DNA from: Pictodentalium vernedei
Lineage: Eukaryota > Mollusca > Scaphopoda > Dentaliida > Dentaliidae
Length of the DNA stretch: 64,000 nt
Assembly: GCA_031216915.1 (NCBI GenBank)
Contig: CM062289.1
Coordinates: 17,648,520-17,712,519 of the forward strand
Direction: 5' to 3'
In this document: positions 33,700 to 43,095 of the stretch, piece after piece
Position numbering within the stretch: position 1 is the first letter of the stretch
How the letters are laid out: every line of letters starts with the position of its first letter
Notes under the pieces: model-generated
What the model saw: the letters and a program-made list of their open reading frames with translations, nothing else
Database searches by the model: none
Told to the model about the DNA's origin: nothing
Translations under genes and position numbers: made by a program

Positions 33700-35317
33700 T
33701 TTGGGAAGTTCACCTATAATTGTGGGCAATTTAGCAAATAGTCTTCAAGGCTATCCTGATAAAGAGACTTCGAAGTACATATTACACGGTTTCAGTTTTG
33801 GTTTTTCTTTGAATTATACTGGTCCACGTCATCCCCGCGATGCTCGAAATTTACCGTCGGTTTCCCAAAGCCCTGAGATTGTGAGACAGAAGCTTGAAAA
33901 AGAGTTATCTGCAGGGCGAATTGCCGGTCCTTTTACTGATCGTCCCATTCCAACCCTGAGAATATCACCAATTGGTTTGGTACCGAAAAAACAAACTGGT
34001 GAATATAGGTTGATTCATCATCTGTCATATCCGGAAAATAACTCTGTGAATTCTCATATAGATGAAAAACTCTGCTCTGTTAGTTATACCAACTTCGATG
34101 CTGCGGTTGCTATGATACAGCGCTTAGGTCCGGATTCCTTACTTGCTAAAGCAGATATCAAATCCGCCTTCAGGTTATTACCCATATGGCCGGGGGATTT
34201 TGACCTTCTTGGTTTTCAATTTGAAAATTCTTACTACTTTGATACGTGCCTGCCTATGGGTTGTTCAATCTCCTGTGCTGTTTTTGAAAAGTTTTCCACT
34301 TTTTTAGAATGGAGGGTGCGCAAACTTTCTAAATCCCATAATATTATACATTATCTGGATGATTTTTTATTTGGAGGCCCTAAAGACTCTGAGGAATGCA
34401 AACATAATTTGCATAAATTTTTGGCAGAGTGCAAATTCCTGGGTGTGCCGATAGCAGATGATAAGACTGAGGGGCCACAGCGCAAAATTTGCTTTTTAGG
34501 ATTAGAAGTGGACACTCAAGATATGCTAATAAGAATCCCAAATGATAAAATCAAGGAAGTTTGCACTAAAATAAATACGATACTCAGTAGAACAAAAACT
34601 ACCCTGCAAGAAATGCAATCTCTCATTGGAAGTTTAAATTTCATGTGTCGCGCCATTGCACCAGGTCGCCCATTTTGCAGGAGATTGATCAACTCTATTC
34701 GAGGTCTTTCTCACCCTCACCACCATTTGAGAGTAACCGCGGGCATGAAAGATGATCTTTGTATGTGGTTAACTTTTCTTAGTGATTTTAACGGTGTTTC
34801 AGCCTTTTGTAATCAGTTTTGGGAGTCCAATGCAGATCTAGAATTGTTCACTGACAGTGCCGGGGGGAGCGGTTTGGGTTTTGGGGCTTATTTCCAGGGT
34901 CACTGGGCTTATGGCATTTGGCCAGAGAGATGGCATTCAGATGGCCTAACCGGAAATATTACCCTTCTCGAGTTTTTTCCCATTTTGGTCTCAGTAATCA
35001 TATGGGGAACGTTTTTGAGAAATAAAAAGGTAATGTTCCGCAGTGACAACATGGCTGTGGTGCAGATTTTGAATTCTCTTACATCTCATTCAGATGACAT
35101 TATGAAGCTGGTTAGGTTATTCACATTACAGTGCCTCAAATATAATATTAAGTTTAATGCCGAACACATTCCAGGATCATTTAATATTTTAACAGATCAC
35201 ATTTCCCGTTTCCAGCTTACCCAGTTTCGCAGGCAAGCTCCATCGGCAGATCCAGAACCCACACCATTCCCAGCAAGTCTCTGGGACATCTTCAACAGAC
35301 CGCTCACAGTCTTCTGA
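33692..35317 (+). CDS. Reverse transcriptase and RNase H of a DIRS/Ngaro element
   Basis: Intact frame of about 538 codons that overlaps the end of gag in another frame; there is no obvious ATG, so translation probably depends on frameshift or reinitiation. RT motifs: 'GLVPKK', 'EYRLIHHLS', 'AKADIKSAFRLLPI', 'LPMGCSISCAVFEKF' and the catalytic 'HYLDDF' (near 34350). RNase H follows with 'LFTDSAGG' (34839), 'LLEFFPI' and 'FRSDNMAVV' (35036), ending 'NILTDHISR'. It copies element RNA into cDNA. YLDD replaces the YVDD more usual in LTR elements but is common in DIRS. Confidence 0.85.
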   Translation, partial: KFSLGSSPIIVGNLANSLQGYPDKETSKYILHGFSFGFSLNYTGPRHPRDARNLPSVSQSPEIVRQKLEKELSAGRIAGPFTDRPIPTLRISPIGLVPKKQTGEYRLIHHLSYPENNSVNSHIDEKLCSVSYTNFDAAVAMIQRLGPDSLLAKADIKSAFRLLPIWPGDFDLLGFQFENSYYFDTCLPMGCSISCAVFEKFSTFLEWRVRKLSKSHNIIHYLDDFLFGGPKDSEECKHNLHKFLAECKFLGVPIADDKTEGPQRKICFLGLEVDTQDMLIRIPNDKIKEVCTKINTILSRTKTTLQEMQSLIGSLNFMCRAIAPGRPFCRRLINSIRGLSHPHHHLRVTAGMKDDLCMWLTFLSDFNGVSAFCNQFWESNADLELFTDSAGGSGLGFGAYFQGHWAYGIWPERWHSDGLTGNITLLEFFPILVSVIIWGTFLRNKKVMFRSDNMAVVQILNSLTSHSDDIMKLVRLFTLQCLKYNIKFNAEHIPGSFNILTDHISRFQLTQFRRQAPSADPEPTPFPASLWDIFNRPLTVF

Positions 35318-36206
35318 ATGCCAGTTTAGCAGTGCACACAAAATCTACCTATCAACTTGGAATGAAATCTTTTGAAGCCTTCAGACAGCTGTTTGGATTT
35401 CCATCTCTTTGGCCTGTCCCAATTAGTCACATTTCATTATTTGTTGCTCACTTGGCGGAGAGGGGTTTGTCGGTCAACACAGTGCGTACATACTTGGCTG
35501 CAATAACTTTTCAGCATCGCATTAAAAATTGGCCTGACCCATGTCATTCATTTTGATCTCAAAAATGGTAATTGGTCTTCAGAGGCGATCACCTTTTCAA
35601 GATATTCGGGCGCCCATCACATTTGATATTTTGCGGAAGCTCCCAGGTGCTCTCCTTCGCGTTTGCAAGAATGGGTTTGAAACCACATTATTTCATGCTG
35701 CCTATTTTCTGGCCTTTTTTGGATTATTTAGAGTCAGTGAATTAATAAGCACACCAGGCTTAAATAGCAATCGGGTTTTACATATTAGCGACTTAACTTT
35801 TTACTGCCAACGCTCCACCAGATGCCTTAGCGTAAAACTGAGACATTCGAAGGCTAATACATCTGGCCGTGCCGAGGAAGTGCATATCCCGTCTTTGGCT
35901 GACTCTAGTGTATGCCCAATTAGGATTTTGGATAAATTTTTATCCATTCGCCCAAAGATCACGTCTATCCTTTTTTGTCACATGGATGGGGCCCCCCTCA
36001 CCAGGTATCAATTTAGCACGGTTCTTCGGAAGGCACTCTGTTTTTTAGGGCTTCCAATTTGCCAATTCAAGACACACTCTTTCCGTATTGGCGGCGCGAC
36101 CAGGTTGGCAATGAATGGCGTCCCTGACCACATCATTCAGAAAATGGGGAGATGGAAATCCAATGCTTTTTCAAAATATATTCGTCAGGATAAAATCATT
36201 CAGTAG
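35310..36206 (+). pseudogene. Tyrosine recombinase of the DIRS/Ngaro element, one frame break
   Basis: The N-terminal core-binding half reads from inside the end of the RT frame ('KSTYQLGMKSF', 'GLSVNTVRTYLAAI') and stops at 35554. The catalytic half continues in a -1 frame from about 35541 with 'GLQRRSPFQDIRAP'. Catalytic residues of the family are visible: Arg in 'FRVSEL' (35730), His and Arg in 'HSFRIGG' (36075, 36084), 'GRWKS', and the nucleophile Tyr in 'KYIRQ' (36177). The site is otherwise complete, so only the single break near 35541-35556 separates the halves. It would insert circular cDNA by site-specific recombination. Confidence 0.78.
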
Positions 36207-36420
36207 CTGTTCATGCTAATATCCTTCGCACGCCTCCGGCGACACTCCCTCTGTGGAACCCCCCTTTGGGAGATGGCGGAGTGTTTGTGGGGATTTTTTG
36301 ATTTGTTTAGGCATGCAATAATATATAGAAATTACTGAAATTACATCTCCTTTCCACCACTTTCATGGTTCTCGTATAAAATGTTGACACAATGTTTTCA
36401 AATTTATCTGTTATTTTCAG
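36207..36420 (+). promoter_or_regulatory. Spacer with hairpin and splice acceptor before the SGNH frame
   Basis: A GC-rich inverted motif 'cactccctctgtgg ... gatggcggagtg' at 36241-36290 is followed by a pyrimidine tract and ttattttcag (acceptor AG 36419-36420). The downstream frame has no usable ATG, so splicing from an upstream exon is the simplest route to expression. Confidence 0.55.
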
Positions 36421-36998
36421 ATGTTTGGCTGGTAGGCTCCTCGCTTATTTACTGGGCATACAGACGCACACGAGTGCGTTCAACGCAGAATTTAAATCTT
36501 CAAGATCTGGGTTATCGAGTACAATGGTTTGGACAGCGAGGCATGCACTGGCATGAGCTTAGGCCAAAGATTCAGCATTTAATACAAAACAGAATACCGC
36601 CTAAATATTTAGTTATTCACTTGGGTGGAAATGACCTGACTTCCCTGTCCTCGAATGAGCTCTGTTCTGCCGTTGCTTCACAAATTGAAGAATTACATCA
36701 TTGGCTTTCTCAAACCATTATAATTTGGTCAGATATTCTACCTCGCCTTCAGAGGTGGGGCTGTATTGATTACCATGCCATAGAGAAAAAGCGGAAACGT
36801 GTAAATAGAGCTGGACGAAGAGCAGCAGCTGTGCATGGCGGCAGAATCATTCAACACACTGACATTACAACTGACACACCAGGGTTTTTTCGGGATGATG
36901 GCGTCCATCTGAGTGACATCGGAAATGACTTCTTTCTCAATAATCTGCAAGGGGCACTGGAGACCTTCATCTCCACTGCCACCATTGTTTTTTGTTAA
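36421..36998 (+). CDS. SGNH/GDSL-type hydrolase of the Ngaro-like element
   Basis: About 193 codons from the splice acceptor. SGNH blocks in order: 'WLVGSSL' (block I nucleophile region, 36427), 'HLGGNDL' (block III, 36618) and 'FRDDGVHLSDIG' (block V Asp-His, 36891). Such hydrolases are known passengers of Ngaro-type elements. Their job is not settled; acting on lipid or acetyl esters is family inference. The frame is intact although gag and recombinase are broken. It requires splicing, since the ATG at 36421 lies in a frame that stops after four codons. Confidence 0.75.
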
Positions 36999-37119
36999 AT
37001 ATGTTGGGGTATTCAATTTTGTATAGACAAAATTGGGTGGCAATGGGTTTTTGTCGCATTGGCTATGGCGAGCGGTTGTTGCAGTTGGATTACTTTTATA
37101 TAGTTACTCTCTCCTAGGG

Positions 37120-37600
37120 TGTCAAATTAATGGTTACACATTCACTATGGATCCCCTAGTGAAATTACGTTTAGTTTAACTGGCCTAACTGTGGAATTCC
37201 CCAGTAGTCAGTAGTTGAGTAGTATAGTGTTTTAATTGTGTGTATGTATCGGTGTGGCTAACCACAATACTCCCTATGGAGTTCCCTAGGGCGTGGAATA
37301 CATGTAAGTGATTGGATGTTCACTATGGATTCCCTAGTGAAACTGGTTTAACCGTCATTTCAGCTTACTATGGAACCCCTGGTAAGCGAAAATGTTTTTT
37401 GTGTGTATGGGTGTGGCTAGCTACCACACTCCCTATGGAATTCCCTAGGGCGTGGAATACATATAGGTGATTGGTTGTTCACTATGGATTCCCTAGTGAA
37501 ACTGGTTTAACGGTCATTTCTGCTTACTATGGAACCCCTGGTAAGCGAAAATGTTTTGGCGCTTGTAATTGCGCTTTTAGGCAGATAAGCAGCTACCGCT
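37120..37600 (+). repeat. 3' direct repeats built of small hairpins
   Basis: Two imperfect direct copies of about 165 bp (from 37262 and 37424). Each has 'ttcactatggattccctagt' (arms ttcacta/tagtgaa), 'gcttactatggaacccctgg' (closing gtaagc) and 'ccctatggaattccctaggg'. All hairpins share a loop like atgga-tccc. Likely the terminal repeat region of the Ngaro-type element. Confidence 0.7.
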
Positions 37601-37689
37601 CGCCATCGCTAGTGTGACAATTTGGATCTCGTTGCGGCCACACATTTTCCACCAAACTTTAATAAACATTACATTCATGTTTAATTTAT

Positions 37690-38500
37690 GTTCTTTGTTA
37701 CTCGTGTGATCTCTTGATATAATAGGTTACCAAGAATGAAATCATTCGGTTGAAGCATTTCCAAAAAAAGTCTGGAAAACTAAAGTGTGACTGACAGACT
37801 GACTGATAGACTGACGGATGGACAGAGTGCAAATGAAACTTGATCTGTAAGTCATCGTTCTATAGTAGGTTACCAAAAATGAAATCATTCCGTTGAAGCG
37901 TTTCCAAAAAATGTCCGGAAAACTGATATTTTGGCGCTTTTGCATATTTCCAAGGGCCCTAACTCACACAAGAATAATGCAATCAGCATGAAACTCAAAA
38001 CTTGATCTGTAAGTCATCGTTCTATAGTAGTTTACCAAAAATAAAATCATTCCGTTGAAGCGTTTCCAAAAAATGTCCGGAAAACTGATATTTTGGCACT
38101 TATCCATATTTCCAAGGGCCATAACTCACACAAGAATAATGCAATCAGCATGAAACTCAAACTTGATCTGTAAGTCATTGTTCTATAGTAGGTTACCAAA
38201 AACGAAATCATTCGGTTGAAGCATTTCCAAAAAAATTCGGAAAACTAAAGTGTGACTGACATTTTCCATATTTGCAAGGGCCATAATTCACACAAGAATA
38301 TTGCAATCAGCATGGAACACAAACTTGATCTGTAAGTCATCGTTCTATAGTAGGTTACCAAAAATGAAATCATTCGGTTGAAGCATTTCCAAAACAAGTC
38401 CGGAAAACCAAAGTGTGACTGACAGACTGACAGACGGACAGACTGACGGATGGACAGAGTGCAAACCTATAGTCCCCTCCGGCAATGCCGGTAGGGGACT
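37690..38500 (+). repeat. Tandem array, about 160-bp unit, five copies
   Basis: 'aatgaaatcattcggttgaa', 'gcatttccaaaaaaagtcc', 'gccataactcacacaagaat' and 'ctgtaagtcatcgttctata' recur. Ends with 'gacagactgacggatggac' and the hairpin 'cccctccggcaatgccggta'. A lone unit is at 25590. Confidence 0.85.
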
Positions 38501-38509
38501 AAAAAAAAG

Positions 38510-38965
38510 TATTTTCATCCATGGGAGCGACACCGGATATTGGTACAAAGCGAAGCTGGACTTCAAGATCGAAATTGAACACTGAAAGTAAGTATTTCAT
38601 TTGTTTATGTATCTCTGCGTATCACAAGTGTCCAGTGATTTGTACATCGATGTGTGGGTAATTAAACTGATTGACAAAGCATAAGCCAATGCCATGCCAA
38701 TAGCGTAAATACAATCTGACGACAAAAACTGTCATTTAGTACCGGACAAAAATGCCAGTGATTACTTTAGAGCAAGAAAAGTCAGTTTTAATACGTTTTA
38801 AGAATGAATATATGTTCTTATTATTCAATAATGACCCTCTATAGATGCCCACGGCCATTACTTTCACTTTATGTCTTTAAAAATAATTTAATTCACGAAT
38901 ACAAATATTTGATTGTGTACGGCGTCTTACAATATTGTCCCAAACGGAGTGTACGGCATATTGAT
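38510..38965 (+). repeat. Dispersed repeat with exon-like start, partner of 53745-54190 (inverted)
   Basis: About 450 bp is shared with the complement of 53745-54190. It begins with an open stretch encoding 'GATPDIGTKRS' and ending at a donor gaaa|gtaagt (38587), followed by intron-like AT-rich DNA. Frame and donor are both kept in the partner, so the source was probably a transcribed first exon. Confidence 0.65.
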
Positions 38966-39185
38966 ATATCAAGTGTACGGCGACTTCTGTTCATTGATAA
39001 CTGAAAATTTATTTAGGATATTCTTCAAACTCCTTTTCACCCTTTTCAGCCCAGACGTAATGTTTGAGTTTACATCAACGTCGACACCACAGGAAATATG
39101 CATATACTCTGCACTGAATGTTGATTTTTGCATCTTCTAAAAGCACTTTTATATACTATTAGAAACACTTTTCTTCCATTTTCAG

Positions 39186-39428
39186 ATGTATATTTCATGT
39201 CAATCCCTAGATATATCAGTCGAAGAGGAGTCAGAGAAACGTTACAATTGTCAAGATTGTGATTATCATACAAAGAACAAAAGTAACTTGAACAAGCACG
39301 AGAAGAGAATGCATCCACAACAGCCAAGGACAATTGCACCTTTTAAACCTCAAACGTCTGCTGCTTCTACATGTTACATCTGTGAATCGTGTGGACAAAA
39401 AAAAACTTCATTAAGAACAGTTCATTAA
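39186..39428 (+). CDS. Candidate exon encoding a C2H2 zinc finger
   Basis: A strong acceptor (cttccattttcag, ending 39185) precedes ATG and 80 codons containing one classic C2H2 finger ('CQDCDYHTKNKSNLNKH', second His in 'KRMH': C-x2-C-x12-H-x4-H) and a partial second ('CYICESCG'). The frame then stops. The finger would bind DNA or RNA. The upstream exon-like piece at 38520-38587 ends in a phase that does not match this frame, so they are not obviously joined. It could be a gene fragment carried by the repeat. Confidence 0.5.
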   Translation: MYISCQSLDISVEEESEKRYNCQDCDYHTKNKSNLNKHEKRMHPQQPRTIAPFKPQTSAASTCYICESCGQKKTSLRTVH

Positions 39429-39737
39429 GAACAGAGGGGTATTGATTTCTTAAAGGAACACAAAATGGAAACTTCAAGGCGTTAGAGAATACACTCAGAT
39501 GACTAATCGTTTAGCACTAATTGCATCGTCGTCGACTAGACGAAAAATTGTTTCAACACTCAGGGGGGGGGGGGGGGAGGGGGAGGAGGGGGGACTAAAA
39601 ATCTGCAAGACGTGACGTCCTATTTTTTATTCGGCTCCTTTTTACACCCAACCACCCACCCACTACGTGCAAATTTTCTACTACCGTTCTCAGACACCCA
39701 CCCCACCACTCTCCCATTAAAATCCAAAATAAACTTA
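39429..39737. other. Non-coding; G-rich run
   Basis: G-rich tract 39561-39594, then 'ctgcaagacgtgacg', whose complement recurs next to a C-run at 51978-52020. No gene. Confidence 0.5.
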
Positions 39738-39882
39738 CCCCAATTGCCCACGTGGGGCACGATGACGCTGTGTGCTGAGACGTACTGCACGCCGAGGTGC
39801 ACATGTCTTCAGCCAATCTAACCCTGTTTGTGCTGTGTAGTACACAGTACCGCTGTGCAGTGTGTAATACAGCCGTGGGTTA
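39738..39882 (+). mobile_element. SINE, left part, split by the LTR retrotransposon
   Basis: 'ccaattgcccacgtgggg', 'gtcttcagccaatctaaccc' belong to the SINE body. The rest of the same SINE resumes at 51484 after the 11.6-kb insertion. Its head is missing. Confidence 0.8.
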
Positions 39883-40335
39883 TGTTGTATCCGCCCACCG
39901 GTGACGTAATGTACAAAGATGAAACTGAGTATAACTGGTGGCGGGAAAAGTAAGGTCTTCACCTGTGAACTGTGACCTTACTATGAAAAGAAACGTGAAT
40001 TGCTGGCTGGTGATTGGATGATTTGAATGCAGCGCCACACCGGAAGTTGAGGTCGCTAGAGACGCTTGAATGATAATTTCTTCTGCATCTTGACCTAAAA
40101 GAGTGAAGAACGAAGCTGTGATCCGGATCCAGACTACGATTTCTACAATCTTACTTAGAAGAAAGAACTTAGGACTGACTTCATAGATTTTAGGTGAGTG
40201 TGTACTTCTTAACACATCTCCAATATCTTGTAACCTGTTTTCTCCACCCCGGGAGATCTCGACCAGGTCCGAGTTGGTCAGGGCTGAACTACCTACGTAC
40301 GAGGCATGACGACTGGAGTACGGAGGAATAGTTTA
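39883..40335 (+). repeat. 5' LTR
   Basis: Begins TGTTGTATCC and ends AATAGTTTA (TG...TA rather than TG...CA). Contains a consensus splice donor ttttag|gtgagtg at 40193/40194. Same as 51027-51479. No AATAAA seen. Confidence 0.95.
40188..40199 (+). promoter_or_regulatory. Candidate splice donor in the LTR
   Basis: AG|GTGAGT matches the animal 5' splice consensus. Joining it to the acceptor at 48193 would give a subgenomic mRNA for ORF3/ORF4, as env mRNAs of retroviruses are made. Inference. Confidence 0.5.
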
Positions 40336-40336
40336 C

Positions 40337-40350
40337 TGGCGTCGCCGACT
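40337..40350 (+). other. Primer-binding site
   Basis: tggcgtcgccgact starts one base after the LTR. TGG pairs with the CCA end of a tRNA. Donor tRNA not determined. The same 14 nt serve the element at 55493-58646. Confidence 0.75.
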
Positions 40351-41124
40351 GCTGTTCGATAATTTTCTGTCGGAAAATTTGAAGAACCTTCCTAATTTTG
40401 CGATATTCAGTTTTTACTTTGGGTAAATGAGAAAAGTTAGTCTGGATCGCTTCAATCTCATGTACTTCTTTAACTGCATGTGATTTGTTTGTTACTATCA
40501 CGTGACTGAAGCACATGTGTTTTGTGTATAAACAATGAGGCATGCAGCAATGTTGTAGATATCACCTGTATATATTTTTCTTTTTGATAGGGTAACTTGC
40601 TGCCGGCTAGTAATGCCCTGTATTGCAGCTTCATTGTAAAGTTTGGATTGTATGGATTACATTGACAGGAACTGTCGGTTTCCAACCCGTTCTGAAACTT
40701 GTAAATTTCTTTTTTGAAATTCCATTGATAAATGTGGATAACATTTAATTTATTGTTTTTTCTTGTTTCAACTGTCGGTTGAATAGGAAAAAATAATTAA
40801 ACAGAGGTATATTTTTCTTGCCTATCAGCCACTGTTATAAATATTAAATTGTGTTTAGGTGGGCTATCGGCAATCAAGGCTATATATTTTCTGGAATTAT
40901 TCTCTTGGGAAATATATCTCCTTTTAAGAACAATAAACGAGTAGTAAGTAAGGTGAATATTTCCCGAAATACTTCTTTGGGAATTATATGACCCTTAAAA
41001 AGGTTTATTGTTCAATTTATGAACATTATTAGTCAGCTGTCGGCGACGAATTGTAAATTTTTAAACGTCATTTCACACTGTTAGACACATTTTCAAATTT
41101 CAAGTTATACTACAACTACACGCA
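40351..41124. other. Untranslated leader of the LTR retrotransposon
   Basis: About 770 nt, AT-rich, with no long open frame on the sense strand; could hold packaging signals. Confidence 0.6.
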
Positions 41125-43053
41125 ATGGAGCCAGAATATAACAGGGTACCGGTTTATATAAATAAATGCAGCTACAATGACCTGCTAACGTTACCTGGCA
41201 TTGGAATAAAGAGAGCAAAACTCTTACTGTATTATAGAGAAAAATTTGTCAATATTACAAAGAAAAATATTTCAAGGATTCCAATGCGGGTCAACTTTGA
41301 GGAAATAATAAATTGTGTAAATTTTGAGAAATATACCCCAGGCCAACATAGAGCTCCAAGAGAAAAAGATATTCACACTAGAGAAATGATATGCCATGTT
41401 TACTCTGTTATACAGGGGGTTAATCAGGAGTTTCTTGAATCAAGTGATGAAAGTTTGGAGGGTGATGTAGAATTAACATATGACAGTAGTAGAGGCGGTG
41501 AAAATCCTGGAGTTACAATTATCATGGACAAAACAACTATCAAACATGAGGCAAAGTCCAGGGAAGGTATATTGTCACCCCCCATTCCCCATCAAATTAC
41601 TACAACCCCTTCAGTATTGTGTGACAGCAGGCTAAGTGTTTCACCCTTATCTGAGGACTCTGAAATTGATGATGATCTACCATCCTATTTAGGTCTCCCG
41701 CTTCCAGCACATTCAACCAGGGGGCGAAAATTTAGGCGAAGGGGGGCATTGCAATACCCTAGTGATTCAAGGCGGGTATCCCCTCGTAAACTCTTTCAAG
41801 ATAGTTCTGAAGATGAACACACAGACTATTTTGAACGAGAATATCGTTCTTTTACACCCCAATCTAGGAAGCGTGAGTCTATGGAGCCTCGTTCTCGACA
41901 GGTAGTCTTCAAATCCACCCCTCAGGATGAATCAAGACTAGACCGTTCAGGCCGCTATCGGCGTGAACGCAAAAGTCTGAATGAAGTAACAACCAGTTCT
42001 CGTCAATTATTTGATCGAGAACGGTTGTCTTCACATTTTGAGGGCGATAATGGGAGACATTTGTTCAGGCGAGAAAGGGTGCCTTTGCGCTCTGAGAAAG
42101 GTAAAACGAAGGGGCTATTACAGAGCACTGCAAATTTATCAGATTCCGACCCGGATGACCAGTACAACTATTTAAAATATGATGCTGGAAAACATAAATT
42201 GAAAATGCCAACTAAACATTTTAGTACAGCTGCAGGACTTAGATTTGATGGTAGGAGCAGCATGGAAGGGTTTTGGGCTAAATTTGAATGTTTAACCCAA
42301 GGCCTGGATGATGATCAAAAAATCCAAGCCCTTTGCATGAGCCTGGAGGGGAAAGTATTAGATTATTATGCTTTTCTAACCAAAAATAAGAAAAACCCCT
42401 CATTTATTTATATTAAACAAAAACTCGAATCCCGTTTCGGAAGCCATCAACCTCCCCAGACTTTAAGTGCTGAATTTCATGCCCTGACCCAGGGTAAGGA
42501 TGAGGATTTACGGGACTGGGCCAGCAGAATACAAGTTATGGCTGACAAGGTCTGGGCGGGTGCAGACGAGTATGTGGTTCAGGCCCATGCTGTTTCAAGA
42601 TTTTGTCAGGGGCTATACGACAGGGCTGTGGGGGAGTATGTTGATGGGCTCCAGGTCAATACTTTGGACCTGGCTGTTGACAAAGTTGAGTATATTCAGG
42701 CTACACATCGTGGTCGAAAACAAGTCAGACAGGTCCATTTTGAGAAAGAACCATCAATTATGCAGGTGGAAGTAGAAGCTCCCGAAATGGTCTCCACTGC
42801 CTGTAATACAGAAGATGGGTACTCTGTCCTTTTAAAGCAAATAGAATCCCTGAAATTACAAATTGGGGAACAAAAACTGGGTCAACCCAGCCCAAGGGGG
42901 CGGGGTTTTATTAACCGAGGCGGAAGGACGTGTTGGTCTTGTGGAGGTAAGGGCCATATGTCTAATGTGTGCCCAAGTAATAGGGGGAGGAATAAAATGG
43001 CCAATAGGAATGGGGATAACAATGACGAGATGGCCCCAAAAAACGCAAAATAG
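41125..43053 (+). CDS. gag: Gag with N-terminal helix-hairpin-helix and C-terminal zinc knuckle
   Basis: 642 codons from ATG 41125. Residues about 14-40 ('YNDLLTLPGIGIKRAKLLLY') match the helix-hairpin-helix DNA-binding motif (LPGIG turn). Residues about 60-340 are a charged Ser/Arg-rich linker. Residues about 355-560 look like a retrotransposon capsid region ('FDGRSSMEGFWAKFECLTQG', 'LDYYAFLTKN', 'LRDWASRIQVMAD'). Residues 603-616 form the CCHC knuckle C-x2-C-x4-H-x4-C ('CWSCGGKGHMSNVC'). It forms the particle and packages RNA. An HhH motif in Gag is unusual to me. The last codons overlap pol at a slippery site. Confidence 0.88.
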   Translation: MEPEYNRVPVYINKCSYNDLLTLPGIGIKRAKLLLYYREKFVNITKKNISRIPMRVNFEEIINCVNFEKYTPGQHRAPREKDIHTREMICHVYSVIQGVNQEFLESSDESLEGDVELTYDSSRGGENPGVTIIMDKTTIKHEAKSREGILSPPIPHQITTTPSVLCDSRLSVSPLSEDSEIDDDLPSYLGLPLPAHSTRGRKFRRRGALQYPSDSRRVSPRKLFQDSSEDEHTDYFEREYRSFTPQSRKRESMEPRSRQVVFKSTPQDESRLDRSGRYRRERKSLNEVTTSSRQLFDRERLSSHFEGDNGRHLFRRERVPLRSEKGKTKGLLQSTANLSDSDPDDQYNYLKYDAGKHKLKMPTKHFSTAAGLRFDGRSSMEGFWAKFECLTQGLDDDQKIQALCMSLEGKVLDYYAFLTKNKKNPSFIYIKQKLESRFGSHQPPQTLSAEFHALTQGKDEDLRDWASRIQVMADKVWAGADEYVVQAHAVSRFCQGLYDRAVGEYVDGLQVNTLDLAVDKVEYIQATHRGRKQVRQVHFEKEPSIMQVEVEAPEMVSTACNTEDGYSVLLKQIESLKLQIGEQKLGQPSPRGRGFINRGGRTCWSCGGKGHMSNVCPSNRGRNKMANRNGDNNDEMAPKNAK

Positions 43054-43095
43054 GCGTCTCGCGGGGTCGGAGCCGTCATGGGAAGGATACAGGCC
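43038..43095 (+). promoter_or_regulatory. Programmed -1 frameshift signal between gag and pol
   Basis: A AAA AAC at 43038-43044 lies in the gag reading phase (ccA AAA AAC), four codons before the gag stop sense is reached at 43051. A -1 slip enters the pol frame, which is open from there to 47987. Downstream, 'ggggtc' (about 43062) can pair with 'ggcccc' (about 43091), enclosing a small cgg/ccg stem. The heptamer and phase are read directly; the stimulatory fold is inference. Confidence 0.8.

Larger units (their letters stand above)
32411..37620 (+). mobile_element. DIRS/Ngaro-type tyrosine-recombinase retroelement, damaged
   Basis: The gene order gag, RT/RNase H, tyrosine recombinase, SGNH hydrolase is characteristic of Ngaro-like members of the DIRS order, which integrate with a recombinase instead of a DDE integrase. 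It starts immediately beside the end of the Academ-like element. Exact ends are not resolved. The 3' part (37120-37600) holds direct repeats rich in small hairpins. Frame breaks in gag and recombinase argue that this copy is no longer autonomous. Confidence 0.8.

Noticed and set aside
39186..39428. Joining the exon-like piece at 38520-38587 to the zinc-finger exon as one gene
   Set aside because: Splicing the visible donor to the visible acceptor puts the zinc finger out of frame.
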